Below, one piece after another: positions 24,223 to 40,272 of a stretch of 64,000 bases of DNA (position 1 is its first letter; each line of letters starts with the position of its first letter). The position numbers and the translations under genes are program-made. The stretch covers positions 92,421-156,420 of the forward strand of contig CAWGKT010000019.1 in assembly GCA_963823215.1 (NCBI GenBank), read 5' to 3'. Under the pieces are notes generated by a model. It saw nothing but the letters and a program-made list of their open reading frames with translations. It had not been told where the DNA came from and did not search any database. This DNA is from CAIWHR01 sp963823215 (GTDB taxonomy: Bacteria > Pseudomonadota > Gammaproteobacteria > Burkholderiales > Casimicrobiaceae).

Positions 24223-26452
24223 GGCCCGAAGCGTCGCCGGTCACGCGGAAGCGCCCGCGTTGTCGCATCACCGCGGCGTCGAGCAACATGCGCCCGGCCC
24301 AGCGGTGGACATTGAACTCGCGCACGACGCCGCGCATGAAGCGCATCCGGTCGCGCTGCTCGCCGGCGGGCATCGTCAATCCAAACTGCAATGCCGCCGC
24401 GCACTGGTCGGCATCGTAGGGGTTGATTACCAATGCTTCGGGCAGCTCGCGGGAGGCGCCGGCGAACTGGGACAGGATCAGCACCCCTTGCTCGTCGTCA
24501 CGCGCCGCGACGAACTCCTTGGCGACGAGGTTCATTCCATCGTGCAGGCTGGTCACCATGCAAATGTCGGTGGCCCGCAGGTACTCGTAGACGGCATCGG
24601 GTTCGTGATGCTCGACGAGAAGCACGATCGGCGGGTAGTTCGCGTCCGCGTGGCGGGCGTTGATCTCCGCGGCGAGCGAACGCACCCGGTCCGCGTAATC
24701 GCGATAGTCGTCGATCGTCGGCGCGCGACGGCGCCGCGATCTGGACGAACGTGAAGCGGCCGACCCACCGTGGCTCGAGCTCGAGCAATCGCGCCACCGC
24801 GTTCAGCCGCTCGATGATTCCCTTCGTGTAGTCAAGGCGGTCGATGCCGACGCCGAGTCCGTGGTTCGCGCGGCAACCCGAGCCGCTCGCGGACCGCGCG
24901 CCGTGCGTCCGGGAATGCTCTTCGCCGTGGCGAGCGATGCGGGTGGCCACTCGATCGAGATCGGATAACGGTGCACGGTGGTCGACTGGCCGCGGCAGGT
25001 GATCGTGAAGGACTCGCGGTCGACGCGCGCCTCCAGCAGCCGGTCGACGGTGTCCATGAAATTGTTGCAGTGGAACTGCGTGTGAAAGCCGAGGATGCTG
25101 CTCCCGAGCAGACCGTCGAGCAGCTCGATGCGCCAGGGACAGATCGCGAACGCTTCCGGGTTGGGCCAGGGGATGTGCCAGAACGTGATGATGGTCGCGT
25201 CGGGCAGGCGTTGCGGATCATTCGCGGCAGCAGCGCGAAATGGTAGTCCTGCACCAGCACCACCGGGTCCTTCGTCTTGGCCTCGGCAACGACGGCGTCG
25301 GCGAACTTCGTGTTGACGTTCCGGTAGTGCTCGAAATCACCCGTGCGGAACGTGGGTCGGACGTGCGCGATATGGCAGAGCGGCCACAACCCTTCATTGG
25401 CGAAGCCGCCGTAATAGCCGCGTTCCTCCTCGGGCGTGAGCCAGATGCGCCTGACCTGGTAGAGCGGTTGCCCCGGCGGGACCCCGACACGGTCGTGGCG
25501 ATCGACGGTCTCGCGGTCCGCGCTGCCGCTGCCGTGGGCGATCCAGGTCCCCGAACACGCACGCATCACCGGCTCGAGCGCGGTGACGCAGGCCGCTGCG
25601 CGGGGTGCTGGATGCGTATTCCCTCGGACGTGCGCACGTGGATATAGGGCTCGCGGTTCGATACGGCGATCACGTCGTTGCCGTGGAGCTCGCTGCGCAA
25701 CGTCGCCCGCAGCGCCTGTTGATCCCAGATGCGCTGGCTGCCGTCGAGCGGCCGGTACTGCCGCTCGAGGTCGCGGATCAGGTCGCGCAGGTCGGCGGCG
25801 ATCGGGCGCAGCTCCGGCGCGGTCGATGAAGCGCGCCGGCCGCAGGATGCCCTCGCCGCGCAGCAGCGCGCGCAGGCCCTGCACCCAGCCGCGCCAGGAG
25901 AGCTGCGCGATGACGACGGTGATGAGCGCGATGCAGCCGCCCAGCGCGATGAAGAAATAGAACAGGTATTGCCGGGTCTCTTCGCTGCGCCGTTCGACGA
26001 AGTTCATGTCGTGGACGAGCACCAGGCGCGCATCCGGCGTGGCTTCGCTGTCGACCGGACGAATCGCGAGGTGCAGCAGGCCGCGCGTCGAGCGCAGCGT
26101 GCGCTGCCCGGCGTCGGCGTAGGTCTCGAGCGCGCCGCAGCGGATCTCCGGCGGAAACTGGCTCGTGGCGATCGGCGTCTTTCGCTCGTCGAGGCAAAGA
26201 CCGATGGCGTAGAGTCGCTCGTCCTGCAGCATCCGGTTGAAGAAGCCGGCGATCCGCGGCGTCGACCCGGTCAGGATCAGTCCCGACAGCGGCTCCTGCA
26301 CGGTCGCAGCGATCAGGTTCGACCGGATGTCGAGGTCGCGGACGAACCACCGCAACATCAGCGCGTCGGCGAGGGGAACGGCCATGTAGCGCGAAAGCGC
26401 CGATTGCGAGCAGCAGCGGGACGATGAATCGTAGCGAAAGTCGCATGGCCAT
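24215..26452 (-). CDS. otsA: trehalose-6-phosphate synthase fused to an N-terminal membrane sensor, frame-broken
   Basis: About 745 residues when bridged. The first 250 are not OtsA: a membrane helix at about 5-22 (LRFIVPLLLAIGAFA), a periplasmic stretch of about 135 residues, a second helix near 160-185 (YLFYFFIALGGCIALITVV) and a HAMP-like linker. The GT20 domain then starts at GNDVIAVSNREPYIHV and runs to the end. Its UDP-glucose and Glc-6-P determinants are visible: GIDRLDYTKGI, SLHDGMNLVAKEFVA, VLILSQFAGASREL. Frame changes fall near 26390, 25830, 25600, 25150, 24860 and 24720. Trehalose 6-phosphate synthesis would thus be tied to the inner membrane, perhaps to an external signal such as osmolarity. 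The start could be 26452 or 26446 (MAMRLSL). Confidence 0.85.
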
Positions 26453-26572
26453 AGGATATGCGCAGGCGGACACCAGCGGCAAATCGGCTTGGAGCAGTGC
26501 CGGTTTTGCGCGCGCAGTCCCCGTTAGCGTTGGCGGAAAGCGTTTCGGTGCACGTGCGGCGGTCGATCGGGG

Positions 26573-27390
26573 CTATTCGCCGGCGGGCGGCGGCACGGCG
26601 ACGGGAAGGCTTCGGAGTGCATCGCCGACGCCTATTGCGAGCCGCGGGGGACGGAGCCGATCCCGCGATCCGCTCTTCCGTAGAACGCATTGCGCCATTC
26701 GGCGACGGAGTCGAGGGGAACCAGTCGCCGTCGCGGAACAGCGATTCGCCGTCGCCGCGCAGTTCGTAATCGAACCGGCACGCCGGTTGTCCGGATCGAC
26801 CAGGTTGTACATTCCAGAAGCTCGTTGCCCTGATAGAGCTCCGGCGTCTCCGGGCAGGCGCACTGGAGCAGCGTCCTGCGACAGGCTGTTGTACATCCCG
26901 AACCAGGCCACCGCGCGCTGAAAGGGAAGGAAATCGGCGAGGAATGGATTGTCCGGAGCCGGATCGAGCAGCGCCGCGACGAAGTCCGCCGTCGCCGTCT
27001 CGTAGGCGGCGTTCGGATAGATCCAGCTGGTTTTGACCTTGACCTCGCGCGTGACCCTGTTCATGTACGCGGCGACGCGCTCGCCGAACGCGCGGCGGGT
27101 GCTCGTCGTCCGCCGGCTCGAGCGGCCACGCGCCGACCAGCGTCTGATGGAGAGCAGGTACTCGTCGCTGGCACAGGGCGCGAGTTCACCGTCCACCTCC
27201 CGCTTGTGCGCCCAGGGCGATGCGAGCCCAGCGGCGGACGTACTGCGGCGTGACCGACCGCGGGCGCGCCGCCGTGAACACTGCCTCCGGCATGCCCAGG
27301 AATGGCTGTTGCGCCAGCAGGTCGGCGTCCCGGTACCGCTCGATGCGTGAGGGCTGAAAGCCGTAGGCGAGCGCGAGCTGCTTCTACACC
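26573..27390 (-). pseudogene. debris: sugar-binding-protein tail joined to C-terminal part of TreY
   Basis: From about 27240 down to 26700 the frames read, with breaks, like the C-terminal part of malto-oligosyltrehalose synthase: VDGELAPCASDEYLL, VKTSWIYPNAAYETATADF, FQRAVAWFGMYNSLSQ, CPETPELYQGNEL, NLVDPDNRR. TreY is usually over 800 residues; only about 180 are recognisable. Just before it (27390-27250) the text QPSRIERYRDADLLAQQPFL and ARPRSVTPQY resembles the C-terminus of family-1 sugar-binding proteins, not TreY. After LVDPDNRR the match stops early. So it is a truncated mosaic. Indels add to the damage, but the missing 600 residues cannot be explained by them. Confidence 0.55.
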
Positions 27391-27485
27391 GCGGCTGTCA
27401 GCCTATCGCAACTCTATCGGCCGCGCCACGACCTCGCTCGAGGCCCCGTCGCCGGCGATCCGCGGTGAGTGTCTCCAGGCAGCAG

Positions 27486-27974
27486 TCAGGTGGGCGCCAC
27501 TGCGGCAGAGCGGAAAGCGTGCGCCGAGGCTTCCATCAGGCCATCGACGACGACCGCGCCGGGCGGTACGCACTCCATGCCGCAGGCCGAACAGCGAAAC
27601 TTGGGTAGTTCGACGCACACGCCGAATGCAGCGCACCCGGTCGAACTCGAGGACGCGCTTTGCTTCGACGCGGGTGTTCCTGCCACCATCGAGCTTCCTG
27701 CCGCATCCCGGGCAACAGTAGCGCTTGCGCAGCAGCCCTTTCTGCAACGCCGGATCGACAGGCACCAGGTTTTCGTCCCGGAAGAGTGCCTCGATCAGCC
27801 TGTCGGCGAAGTCCGGCACCACGAAACGCTTGTGACCCACGGCGCACTCCATCACCGGCATGCCTTCTATCTGCATTCGCACGCCGTGTGCTTCGCCCTC
27901 CAGCGGATCGGATGCCGTGCATGCAGCGACATTTCCCTTTCGCATACCTGGCACCGCTTGGTGTTCAGTTTCAT
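27486..27974 (-). CDS. zinc-ribbon protein, unknown function, frame-broken
   Basis: About 160 residues when two breaks (near 27880 and 27610) are bridged. GGAGG lies seven bases before the ATG at 27974. Three cysteine pairs are spread along the chain: KRCQVCERE at the start, RYCCPGCGRKLDGG in the middle and FRCSACGMECVPPG near the end, which suggests two or three zinc ribbons. A conserved-looking core, MECAVGHKRFVVPDFADRLI, lies between. I do not recognise a family. It reads away from the YihY-like gene and sits at the edge of the treY debris. Confidence 0.5.
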
Positions 27975-28230
27975 GGTCTCCTCCTTCAGACGCCCGGAAA
28001 CGAGGCGCAGATCCGCGAATGACCACGGGCGGGCGCATATGTTCCCCGCCACTACCCGGATGCCGCGGCGCAACATGGCGAGGCGGAAGCCATGCGCGAC
28101 AGCATCGACCGGATTGGCGTTGCGAGCGCATCGGGGATCGGCGATGCGCTGCGCCCACCTTTGACGGGCATCCGTGCCTTGCGGTAGAAGGGTAGCGTGA
28201 ACCCGAGCCGTCGGGCGCAGGGATGATGGA
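27975..28230. other. divergent intergenic region
   Basis: About 255 bp between the minus-strand zinc-ribbon gene and the plus-strand YihY-like gene. It should hold promoters for both. Nothing more specific is visible. Confidence 0.3.
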
Positions 28231-29590
28231 ATGCAGCGGGATCCGACCCACTGGCTGAAGCGCCTCGACCGCGCGATCTGGGCGCCGCGGCACGCGCTGC
28301 TGCCGCTGTGGAAGGCGCGCGCCTGGGCGCGATCCGCCTCGTCATCGCACTTTCCCGCGACCTCCTCGCCGGGCGCCTCACATTGTGGACGATGAGCCTC
28401 GTCTACACGACGCTGCTGTCGATGGTGCCGCTGCTGGCGCTCTCCTTCTCGGTGCTGAAGGCCTTCGGCGTCCAAAACCAGATCGAACCGATACTGCAGA
28501 ACCTGCTTGCCCCGCTCGGTGAACAGGGGCAGGAAATCACCAGCCGGCTGGTCGGCTTCATCGCGCACATGAACGTCGGCGTGCTGGGCTCGGTGGGTCT
28601 GGCGCTGCTGGTCTACACCGTAGTCTCGCTGATGCAGAAGGTCGAGGAATCGTTCAACGCGATCTGGCACATCACGCACCTGCGCAGCCTCGGCGACCGC
28701 GTCAGCCGGTATCTCAGCGTGTTGCTCGTCGGACCGCTCCTCGTGTTCAGCGCGATCGGCATTACCGCAATGGCAATCAATTCGGCAATGGCCCGCTACA
28801 TCCTCGCGTTCGAACCGGTGGGCACGCTGGCCCTGGCCACCGGCCGGCTCATGCCGTTCGTCCTGGTGATCGGTGCGTTCACGTTCATGTACATGTTCGT
28901 TCCCAACACGCGCGTCCGCTTCGCGCCAGCGTTCACCGCGGGGCCATCGGCGGCATCCTCTGGCAATCGGCAGGCTGGGCCTTCGCGCTGTTCGTGGCCT
29001 CGTCGACACAGTATGCGGCGATCTATTCCAGCTTCGCGATTCTCGTGCTGTTCCTGATCTGGCTGTACATGAGCTGGCTCATTCTACTGTTCGGTGCTGC
29101 CATCTCGTTCTACCTCCAGCATCCGGAGTACCTGTATGCGCTGCCCGGCGAGCCGCGTCTGTCGAACCGCATGCGCGAGCGGCTCGCGCTGGCCGTCGCG
29201 GGCCTCGTCGCCACGCATTTCGTCCATGGGCGCCCGCCGTGGACCTGCAGCAGCTCACGCAGCACCTCGGCATTCCGATGCACGCCGTCGACGTAGTGCT
29301 GGAAGCGCTGGCCAGTAGCGGGCTGCTGGTGCAGACGGAACGCCGATCCGCCGGCCTATGTGCCGGCACGCGACCTCGACCGCTTATCGATCGCGGAGCT
29401 GCTCGCCACGGTGCGCCGGGCCGGCGAAGACAATTTCCTGAACCCGACGCGCTGCCGGTTTCGGCGCCGATCGCGGACGTCGAGGCGCGGATCGGCGCGG
29501 CTGTTTCCGCCGCGCTCGCCAGCATCAGCGTCCGGGACCTTGCTGCCGCGGAACCCGGCCGCGATAACGAGCCGTCCCTGCGCTCAGTGA
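28231..29590 (+). CDS. YihY/BrkB-family inner-membrane protein, frame-broken
   Basis: About 450 residues when bridged. ATG at 28231 (MQRDPTHWLKRL) with a purine-rich GGGATGATGGA upstream. The central 250 residues are the YihY/UPF0761 core with six helices: LTLWTMSLVYTTLLSMVPLL, SLMQKVEESFNAIWHI, FVPNTRVRFAPAF, SWLILLFGAAISFYLQHPEY. After the core comes a cytoplasmic extension with a winged-helix look (DLQQLTQHLGIPMHAVDVVL, EALASSGLLVQT). Frame changes fall near 28317, 28940, 29240 and 29340. The family was once called RNase BN by mistake; its role is unknown. The end is uncertain: a TGA at 29588-29590 overlaps the next start as GTGA. Confidence 0.75.
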
Positions 29591-31061
29591 CAACGCGTGC
29601 TCCGCAACGCAATGACCCGCCGCTCGTTGCCGAGTGCCGCGACCGCGCGGTGGCTCTGCTCAAGGCGAATCTGGGCCCGGCGGCATCCTCGCGGCGACGC
29701 CGTCGCCGCTCGCGCGGTCGCGCGGTTACACGGCGATCTTCGCCCGCGACGCGGCGGTGTGTGCGATCGGCATGGCGCTGCGCGCCGGACGCGCTGCTCG
29801 AGCGCGAAGCCGCAACCGCGTTCCTGACGCTCGCCCGGCATCAGGCGCCGAACGGCCAGATTCCGAAGTTCGTCGACCTGCACAAGAAGGAAGTCGATTT
29901 CTGGTACCTCGGCTGCATCGACGCGACGCTCTGGTGGCTGCTCGGCGACTCGCGTTTCTCGATCACCTTCGTCCTGCCGGCCGGCTGCGAGTCGCCCTGC
30001 AGGCGGAGATCGCAAGAGCCATCGCAGTGGAGCCAGTGCCAGGAGCACCAGCGCTTCCACCTCCTGCAGCAGAACGAAGCGAGCGACTGGGCCGACATCA
30101 TGCCGCGGTCGGGATTCGTTCTCTACACGAATGCGCTCTGGCATCTGGTCAAGCGGCTCTACGGCCTGCCGCACGCGGGCCGAGACGCGCCGCAATGCCA
30201 ACGAGCTGTTCCACCCGTTCTCGCCGCGGCTTGCCAAGTACCGGCGCGCCCGGCTGCTCATCGACTACGTGCAGCGCGACGCCCGCAATCGCGGCCTCTA
30301 CCTCAGCTTCGTCAATTTTTCGTTCTTCGGCGACGAAGGCGATGTCTTCGGAAACGTATTGGCGATCCTGTGCGGGCTCGCCGACGCCGCGGCCGCGCGG
30401 CGGACGCTCGACGCGCTGTTGCGGGCACGCGTGCACGAGCCGTGGCCGGTGCGCGTCGTCTGCGCGCCGATTCTCGAGGCGAGCATGTTCTGGCGTCCGT
30501 ACATGTCGCGCCATCGGCAGAATTTCGCGTGGCAATACCACAACGGCGGCATCTGGCCGTTCGTCGGCGGATTCTGGGTGGTCGCGCTGGCGGAGCACGG
30601 CGAGCGTGCCGCGCGCCCGGCGCGAGCTCGCCGCGCTCGCGCGCGTCAACGCGCTCGACAACTGGGCTTTCACCGAGTGGCTGCATGGACAGAACGGCGG
30701 CGCCGGCAGGGCATGCGCGGGCAGTCGTGGAACGCGGCGGCCTTCCTGATGGCGCATCATGCGGTGCATGCGCGACCCGACTCTTCGCCGGACTCGCCGA
30801 CACGCGTATCTCACGCGATGCCCTGCGCTCGCGCGCGCGGATCGTCGCGCCGTGCCTGCCGCGACACGGGCGCGATCGAGCCGCTGCAGCGAAACCGTCG
30901 CGCCCTCGCGGGAACTCCCGCGCGCGGCCGTGGTCTCCGCTACGGATGGGGCGGCACTCGCGACGATCAGTCGACGCGACCGTGGGCCGTCGGATTGCGT
31001 CTGACCACGTGGCGCCGCCCATATTGCGCTGCAGCATCGCGATGTCCGACGCCAACACGCC

Positions 31062-31065
<4 letters not shown>
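29587..31065 (+). CDS. six-hairpin glycosidase-like protein (debranching/GH100-like), frame-broken
   Basis: An all-helical glycosidase-type protein of roughly 400-450 residues. Recognisable pieces in order: AVALLKANLGP, GYTAIFARDAAVCAIGMAL, ARHQAPNGQIPKFVDLHKKE, VDFWYLGCIDATLWWLLG, EASDWADIMPRSGFVLYTNA, ANELFHPFSPRLAKYRRARL, YHNGGIWPFVGGFWVVALAE, GMRGQSWNAAAFLMAHHAV. Aspartates in ARDA and SDWAD are candidate catalytic residues. Best guess is an amylo-alpha-1,6-glucosidase or invertase-like (alpha/alpha)6 hydrolase; the substrate is not fixed. At least five frame changes. After about 30770 similarity fades, and the last 90 codons to MSDANTP may not be real. It sits just before glgB, so an alpha-glucan role is likely. 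Confidence 0.6.
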
Positions 31066-32965
<1,900 letters not shown>

Positions 32966-32995
32966 AGCGATAGCGATGACGGGCAAGCGCTGCCG

Positions 32996-35021
32996 ATGTC
33001 GGAACGCACGCCTCCGGCCGACGGGCCGCGCCCGCGCCGTCATCGAGGGCGTCGCGCCGGCGGTCGACGGCGGGCGCTTCGCGGTCAAGCGCGTCGTCGG
33101 CGACCGCGTCGAGGTCGAGGCCGACTGCTTCGCCGACGGCCACGACACGCTCGCGTGTGCTGCCTGCGCTGGCGCCGCGAGGACGAGGCCGAGCTGGCAC
33201 GAGGCGCCGATGACCGCGCTCGGCAACGATCGCTGGCGCGGCGCGTTCTCGGTCGACGCGACCCGGCCGCTATCGGTACACGGTCACGGCGTGGGTCGAC
33301 CACTTCCTGTCGTGGCGGCACGACTTCGCGCGCCGCGTCGATCCCGAGGACATGCGCGTCGCGGCGCAGGTCGGCGCGCTCGCTGATCGCGGCGGCGGCC
33401 GCGCGCGCGACCGGCGACGACCGCGCGCGCCTCGCCGCGTGGGCCGCAGCGGCTGCGCGACGCCACGAGCGATGCCGCGCGCTGCGCGCCGACGCGATGG
33501 ACGAAGACGCTCGCCGCCGTCGCGATGCGCCATCCGGACCGCAGCCTCGGCGACGACGTATCCGGCCGAGCTTCCGCTCGTCGTCGACCGCGCGCGCGCG
33601 CGCTTCGGCGCTGGTACGAGATGTTTCCGCGCTCGTGCGGCGCCGAGCCCGGCACGCACGGCACGCTTCGCGACTGCGAGGCGCGGCTCGCCGTACGTCG
33701 CGCAGATGGGCTTCGACGTCGCTCTACCTGCCGCCGATCCACCCGATCGGCCGCGAGCGGCGCAAGGGCCGCAACAACACGCTCGACGCCGACCCGGACG
33801 ACGTCGGCAGCCCGTGGGCGATCGGCGCGGCCGAGGGCGGCCACAAGGCGCTCCACCCGGAGCTCGGCACGCTCGAGGATTTCCGGCGGCTCGTCGCGCG
33901 CGCGCGCGCGCTCGGCCTCGAGATCGCGCTCGACATCGCGTTCCAGTGCGCGCCCGATCATCCCGTACGTGCGCGACCATCCGCAGTGGTTCCGCTGGCG
34001 CCCCGACGGCACGGTCCAGTACGCCGAGAATCCGCCCAAGAAGTACCAGGACATCTATCCCGTTCGACTTCGAGTCGGCCGACTGGCGGGACGCTGTGGC
34101 AGGAGCTCGCGAGCGTCTTCGAGTTCTGGATCGGCGAGGGCGTGCGGATCTTCCGCGTCGACAATCCGCACACCAAGCCGTTCCCGTTCTGGGAGTGGGC
34201 GATCGAGCGCAGATCAAGCGCGAGCATCCGGACGTGATCTTCCTCGCCGAGGCGTTCACGCGGCCGAAGGTGATGCACCGGCTGGCCAAGCTCGGCTTCA
34301 CGCAGTCGTACACCTACTTCACCTGGCGCAACACCAAGCACGAGCTGACCGAGTACTTCACCGAGCTGACCGCAGGCGCCCGGCCGCGACTACTTCCGCC
34401 CCAACTGCTGGCCGAACACGCCGGACATCCTGCCCGAGTATCTGCAGTTCGGCGGCCGCGCCGCGTTCATGGCGCGCCTCGTGCTCGCGGCGACGCTGTC
34501 GGCCAACTACGGCATCTACGGCCCGGCGTTCGAGCTGCTCGAGCACGTGCCGCGCGAGCCGGGCGGCGAGGAGTATCTCGACTCGGAGAAGTACGAGCTG
34601 CGCGACTGGGACCTCGACGCGCGCCGACAGCCTCGCCGCCGTTCATCGCGCCGCGTCAACGCGGCGCGGCGCGACAATCCGGCGCTGCAGCGCGACCGAC
34701 GGCCTCGTCTTCCTTCCGATCGACAACGACGAGATGATCTGCTACGCGCAAGAGTCGACGCCGCGGGCGAGAACGCCGCGCTGGTCGTCGTCAACCTCGA
34801 CCCGCACCACACGCAGTCGGGATGGGTGACGCTCGACCTCGCCGCGCTCGGCGTCGACGCGGCCGCGGCCGTTCCAGGTGCACGACCTGCTGACCGGCGC
34901 GCGGTTCCTCTGGAGCGGCGCGCGCAACTTCGTGCAGCTCGACCCGGCGCGGTCGCCGGCGCACGTCTTCCGGGTCCGCCGGCGCGTGCGCACCGAGCGC
35001 GACTTCGACTACTTTCTCTGA
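32996..35021 (+). CDS. glgE: alpha-1,4-glucan:maltose-1-phosphate maltosyltransferase, frame-broken
   Basis: About 670 residues, a normal GlgE length, once breaks are bridged. It begins MSERTPPADGPR. The N-terminal domain (RAVIEGVAPAVDGGRFAVKR) is followed by the GH13_3 barrel: LYLPPIHPIGRERRKGRNNT, WFRWRPDGTVQYAENPPKKY, nucleophile Asp in FRVDNPHTKPFPFWEW, acid Glu in VIFLAEAFTRPKVM, then YTYFTWRNTKHELTEY. The enzyme extends alpha-1,4-glucans with maltose from maltose 1-phosphate, and it is followed by the TreS-maltokinase gene that would make that substrate. More than ten frame changes; the GC-richest stretches are worst. The stop at 35019-35021 follows DFDYFL. Confidence 0.9.
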
Positions 35022-35032
35022 GGGACGCGTGG

Positions 35033-38399
<3,367 letters not shown>

Positions 38400-38463
38400 C
38401 CGATCGGGCGGCGGGCATGTGGCTCGCGCACGCGCAGCCGCATTGGAATCGACTGGAGGAACG

Positions 38464-39242
38464 ATGGAAAACATGGAAATGCTGCTCGAGCCGATCCGGA
38501 CGTCGCTGCATCAGGTCGGCGAGTTCCTGCCCCGGGTGCTGCTCGCGATCGCCATCCTGGTCGCCGGCTGGCTCGTCGCGAAGGCGGTCCGCTTCGCGAT
38601 CGTGAAGATGCTGCGCGCGCTCAACTTCAACGTCGTGACCGAAAAGGCGGGCGTCGACACGTTCCTGCAGCAGGGCGGCGGCGAGCTCGACGCGACCGCG
38701 TCCTGCGGCCTGCTGTCGTACTGGCTGGTGATCCTCGCCGCGCTGATGGTCGCGTTCAACAGCATGGGCCTCACCTACGTGACCGATCTCATCGGACGGA
38801 TCGTGCTGTTCGTGCCGAAGGTGATGGTGGCGGTGCTGGTCATCGCCTTCGGCGCGTACTTCGCGCGGTTCGTCGGCATCGCGGTCACGACGTATTGCCG
38901 CAACGTCGGCATCGGCGACGCCGAGGTGCTCGGCCGGTCGCGCTACGCGATCCTGGTGTTCGTCGTCCTGATCGCGCTCGATCAGCTCGGCCTCGGCGAC
39001 ATCATCCGGCAGACGTTCCTGATCGTCGTCGCGGTCGCGGTCGGGCTGGCGCTGGCGCGCTCGCGTTCGGCCTCGGCGGACAGCATCGCGCGGCGGAGCT
39101 TCTCGAGCGCTGGTCGCGCCGCAGGGATGTACGTGTCGCCGGCACGGAAACGGAAGCCGCCGGCGCTGTAGCGTCCCGGCCGCGCGCGGGGCCGGCGGAA
39201 GGTGTCATGCCAGCCCCCTGTCGCGGGCGGAGCAGGCGTTGA
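38464..39242 (+). CDS. MscS-like mechanosensitive channel with conserved TM-helix repeats
   Basis: About 235-255 residues. GGAGG lies four bases before the ATG at 38464 (MENMEMLLEPIRTSL). Two copies of the conserved TM-helix unit are visible: FLPRVLLAIAILVAGWLVAK and VMVAVLVIAFGAYFARFVG, each followed by an amphipathic helix, plus a third hydrophobic stretch (YAILVFVVLIALDQLGLGDI). There is no large MscS beta domain, so it is the short CmpX/TM-helix type rather than classical MscS. One frame change near 39060 affects the C-terminus; the better frame reads ALAFGLGGQHRAAELLERW and runs to 39242. A channel for osmotic relief fits beside a trehalose cluster. Confidence 0.75.
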
Positions 39243-39292
39243 ACTACCGACCCGCCGGAGGTCTCCAATGAACAATCCTCGGGAGGTTTGCC

Positions 39293-40217
39293 ATGCCGAC
39301 GAAAGCGCTCGATCCAGACCCGGAATTCACTTTTGATGCCATTCCGTCGGAAAACGACGGGGAGACCGGACGGCACTTGGCAGCCCCGGTACGAACGAGG
39401 ACGTCGACGATCACGCTGCTTGCCGTCCTTGCCGTGGTCGTTGGCGGCGTCGCCTTGTATTCATACTGGCCACGCGGCGTTACGGTTCCGCAGCCGGCCG
39501 TCACGATTCCACCCGCGCCACCGCCGGAACCCCTGGGACCGCGGAGCCCGCCATCCGGCACCCCGTGGAGAAGATTCCGGCTTCGCGGAAGCGGATGCCG
39601 GCGGCGTGCAATTTCGTACTGCCACCGCTGGATGACGGCGACGTTGTCGCGAAAGACGCGATCGAGACGATCCTCAACGGCGACGCGTTTGTCCGGCTGC
39701 TGGCGCCGCGACGGGATTGATTCGCAGCATCGTCGCCACGGTCGACAATCTTCCGCGCAAGACGTCGCGGCGCGGGTGCTGCCGATCAAGCCGGTGCCGG
39801 GAGCGTTGGCAACGACGGACGCGCGCGCGGCAGTCGATCGCGATCGACAATCGCGGACGCGATACGCCGCGTACGTCAAGGCCGCGGACGCAATCGACAC
39901 CGGGCGACTCGTCGGGCTTCTACGTTCGCCTCTATCCGCTGTTTCAGCAGGCGTACGTCGAGCTCGGATATCCGGATGGATATTTCAACGATCGGCTGAT
40001 CAGCGTCATCGACCATCTGCTGGCCGCGCCGGAACCGCAGCCGCCGGTGTACGTGTTCCAACCCAGGGTCATGTTCGAATTCGCCGATCCCGAACTGGAG
40101 GCGCTCTCGGCAGGACAGAAGATCCTGGTGAGGACGGGAATCGGGAATGAATTGCGACTGAAGGCCAAGCTGCGCGAAATCCGGAGAGCGCTCACCGCGG
40201 GGGTGGGGAATCGGTAG
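39293..40217 (+). CDS. DUF3014 membrane-anchored protein, frame-broken
   Basis: About 300 residues. GGGAGG precedes the ATG at 39293. A cytoplasmic N-terminus is followed by one membrane helix (ITLLAVLAVVVGGVALYSYW), a Pro-rich linker (PQPAVTIPPAPPPEP) and a periplasmic DUF3014 domain: LPPLDDGDVV, LNGDAFVRLLAP, IRSIVATVDNLPR, YPLFQQAYVELGYPDGYFND, MFEFADPELEALSAGQKILV, ending near ALTAGVGNR. At least three frame changes near 39550, 39715 and 39920. Function of the family is unknown. Confidence 0.75.
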
Positions 40218-40272
40218 CGGGCGTGACGCGCAACGCGGTTGCGCCGCGAAATGACTGGATGCGGAATCGACA

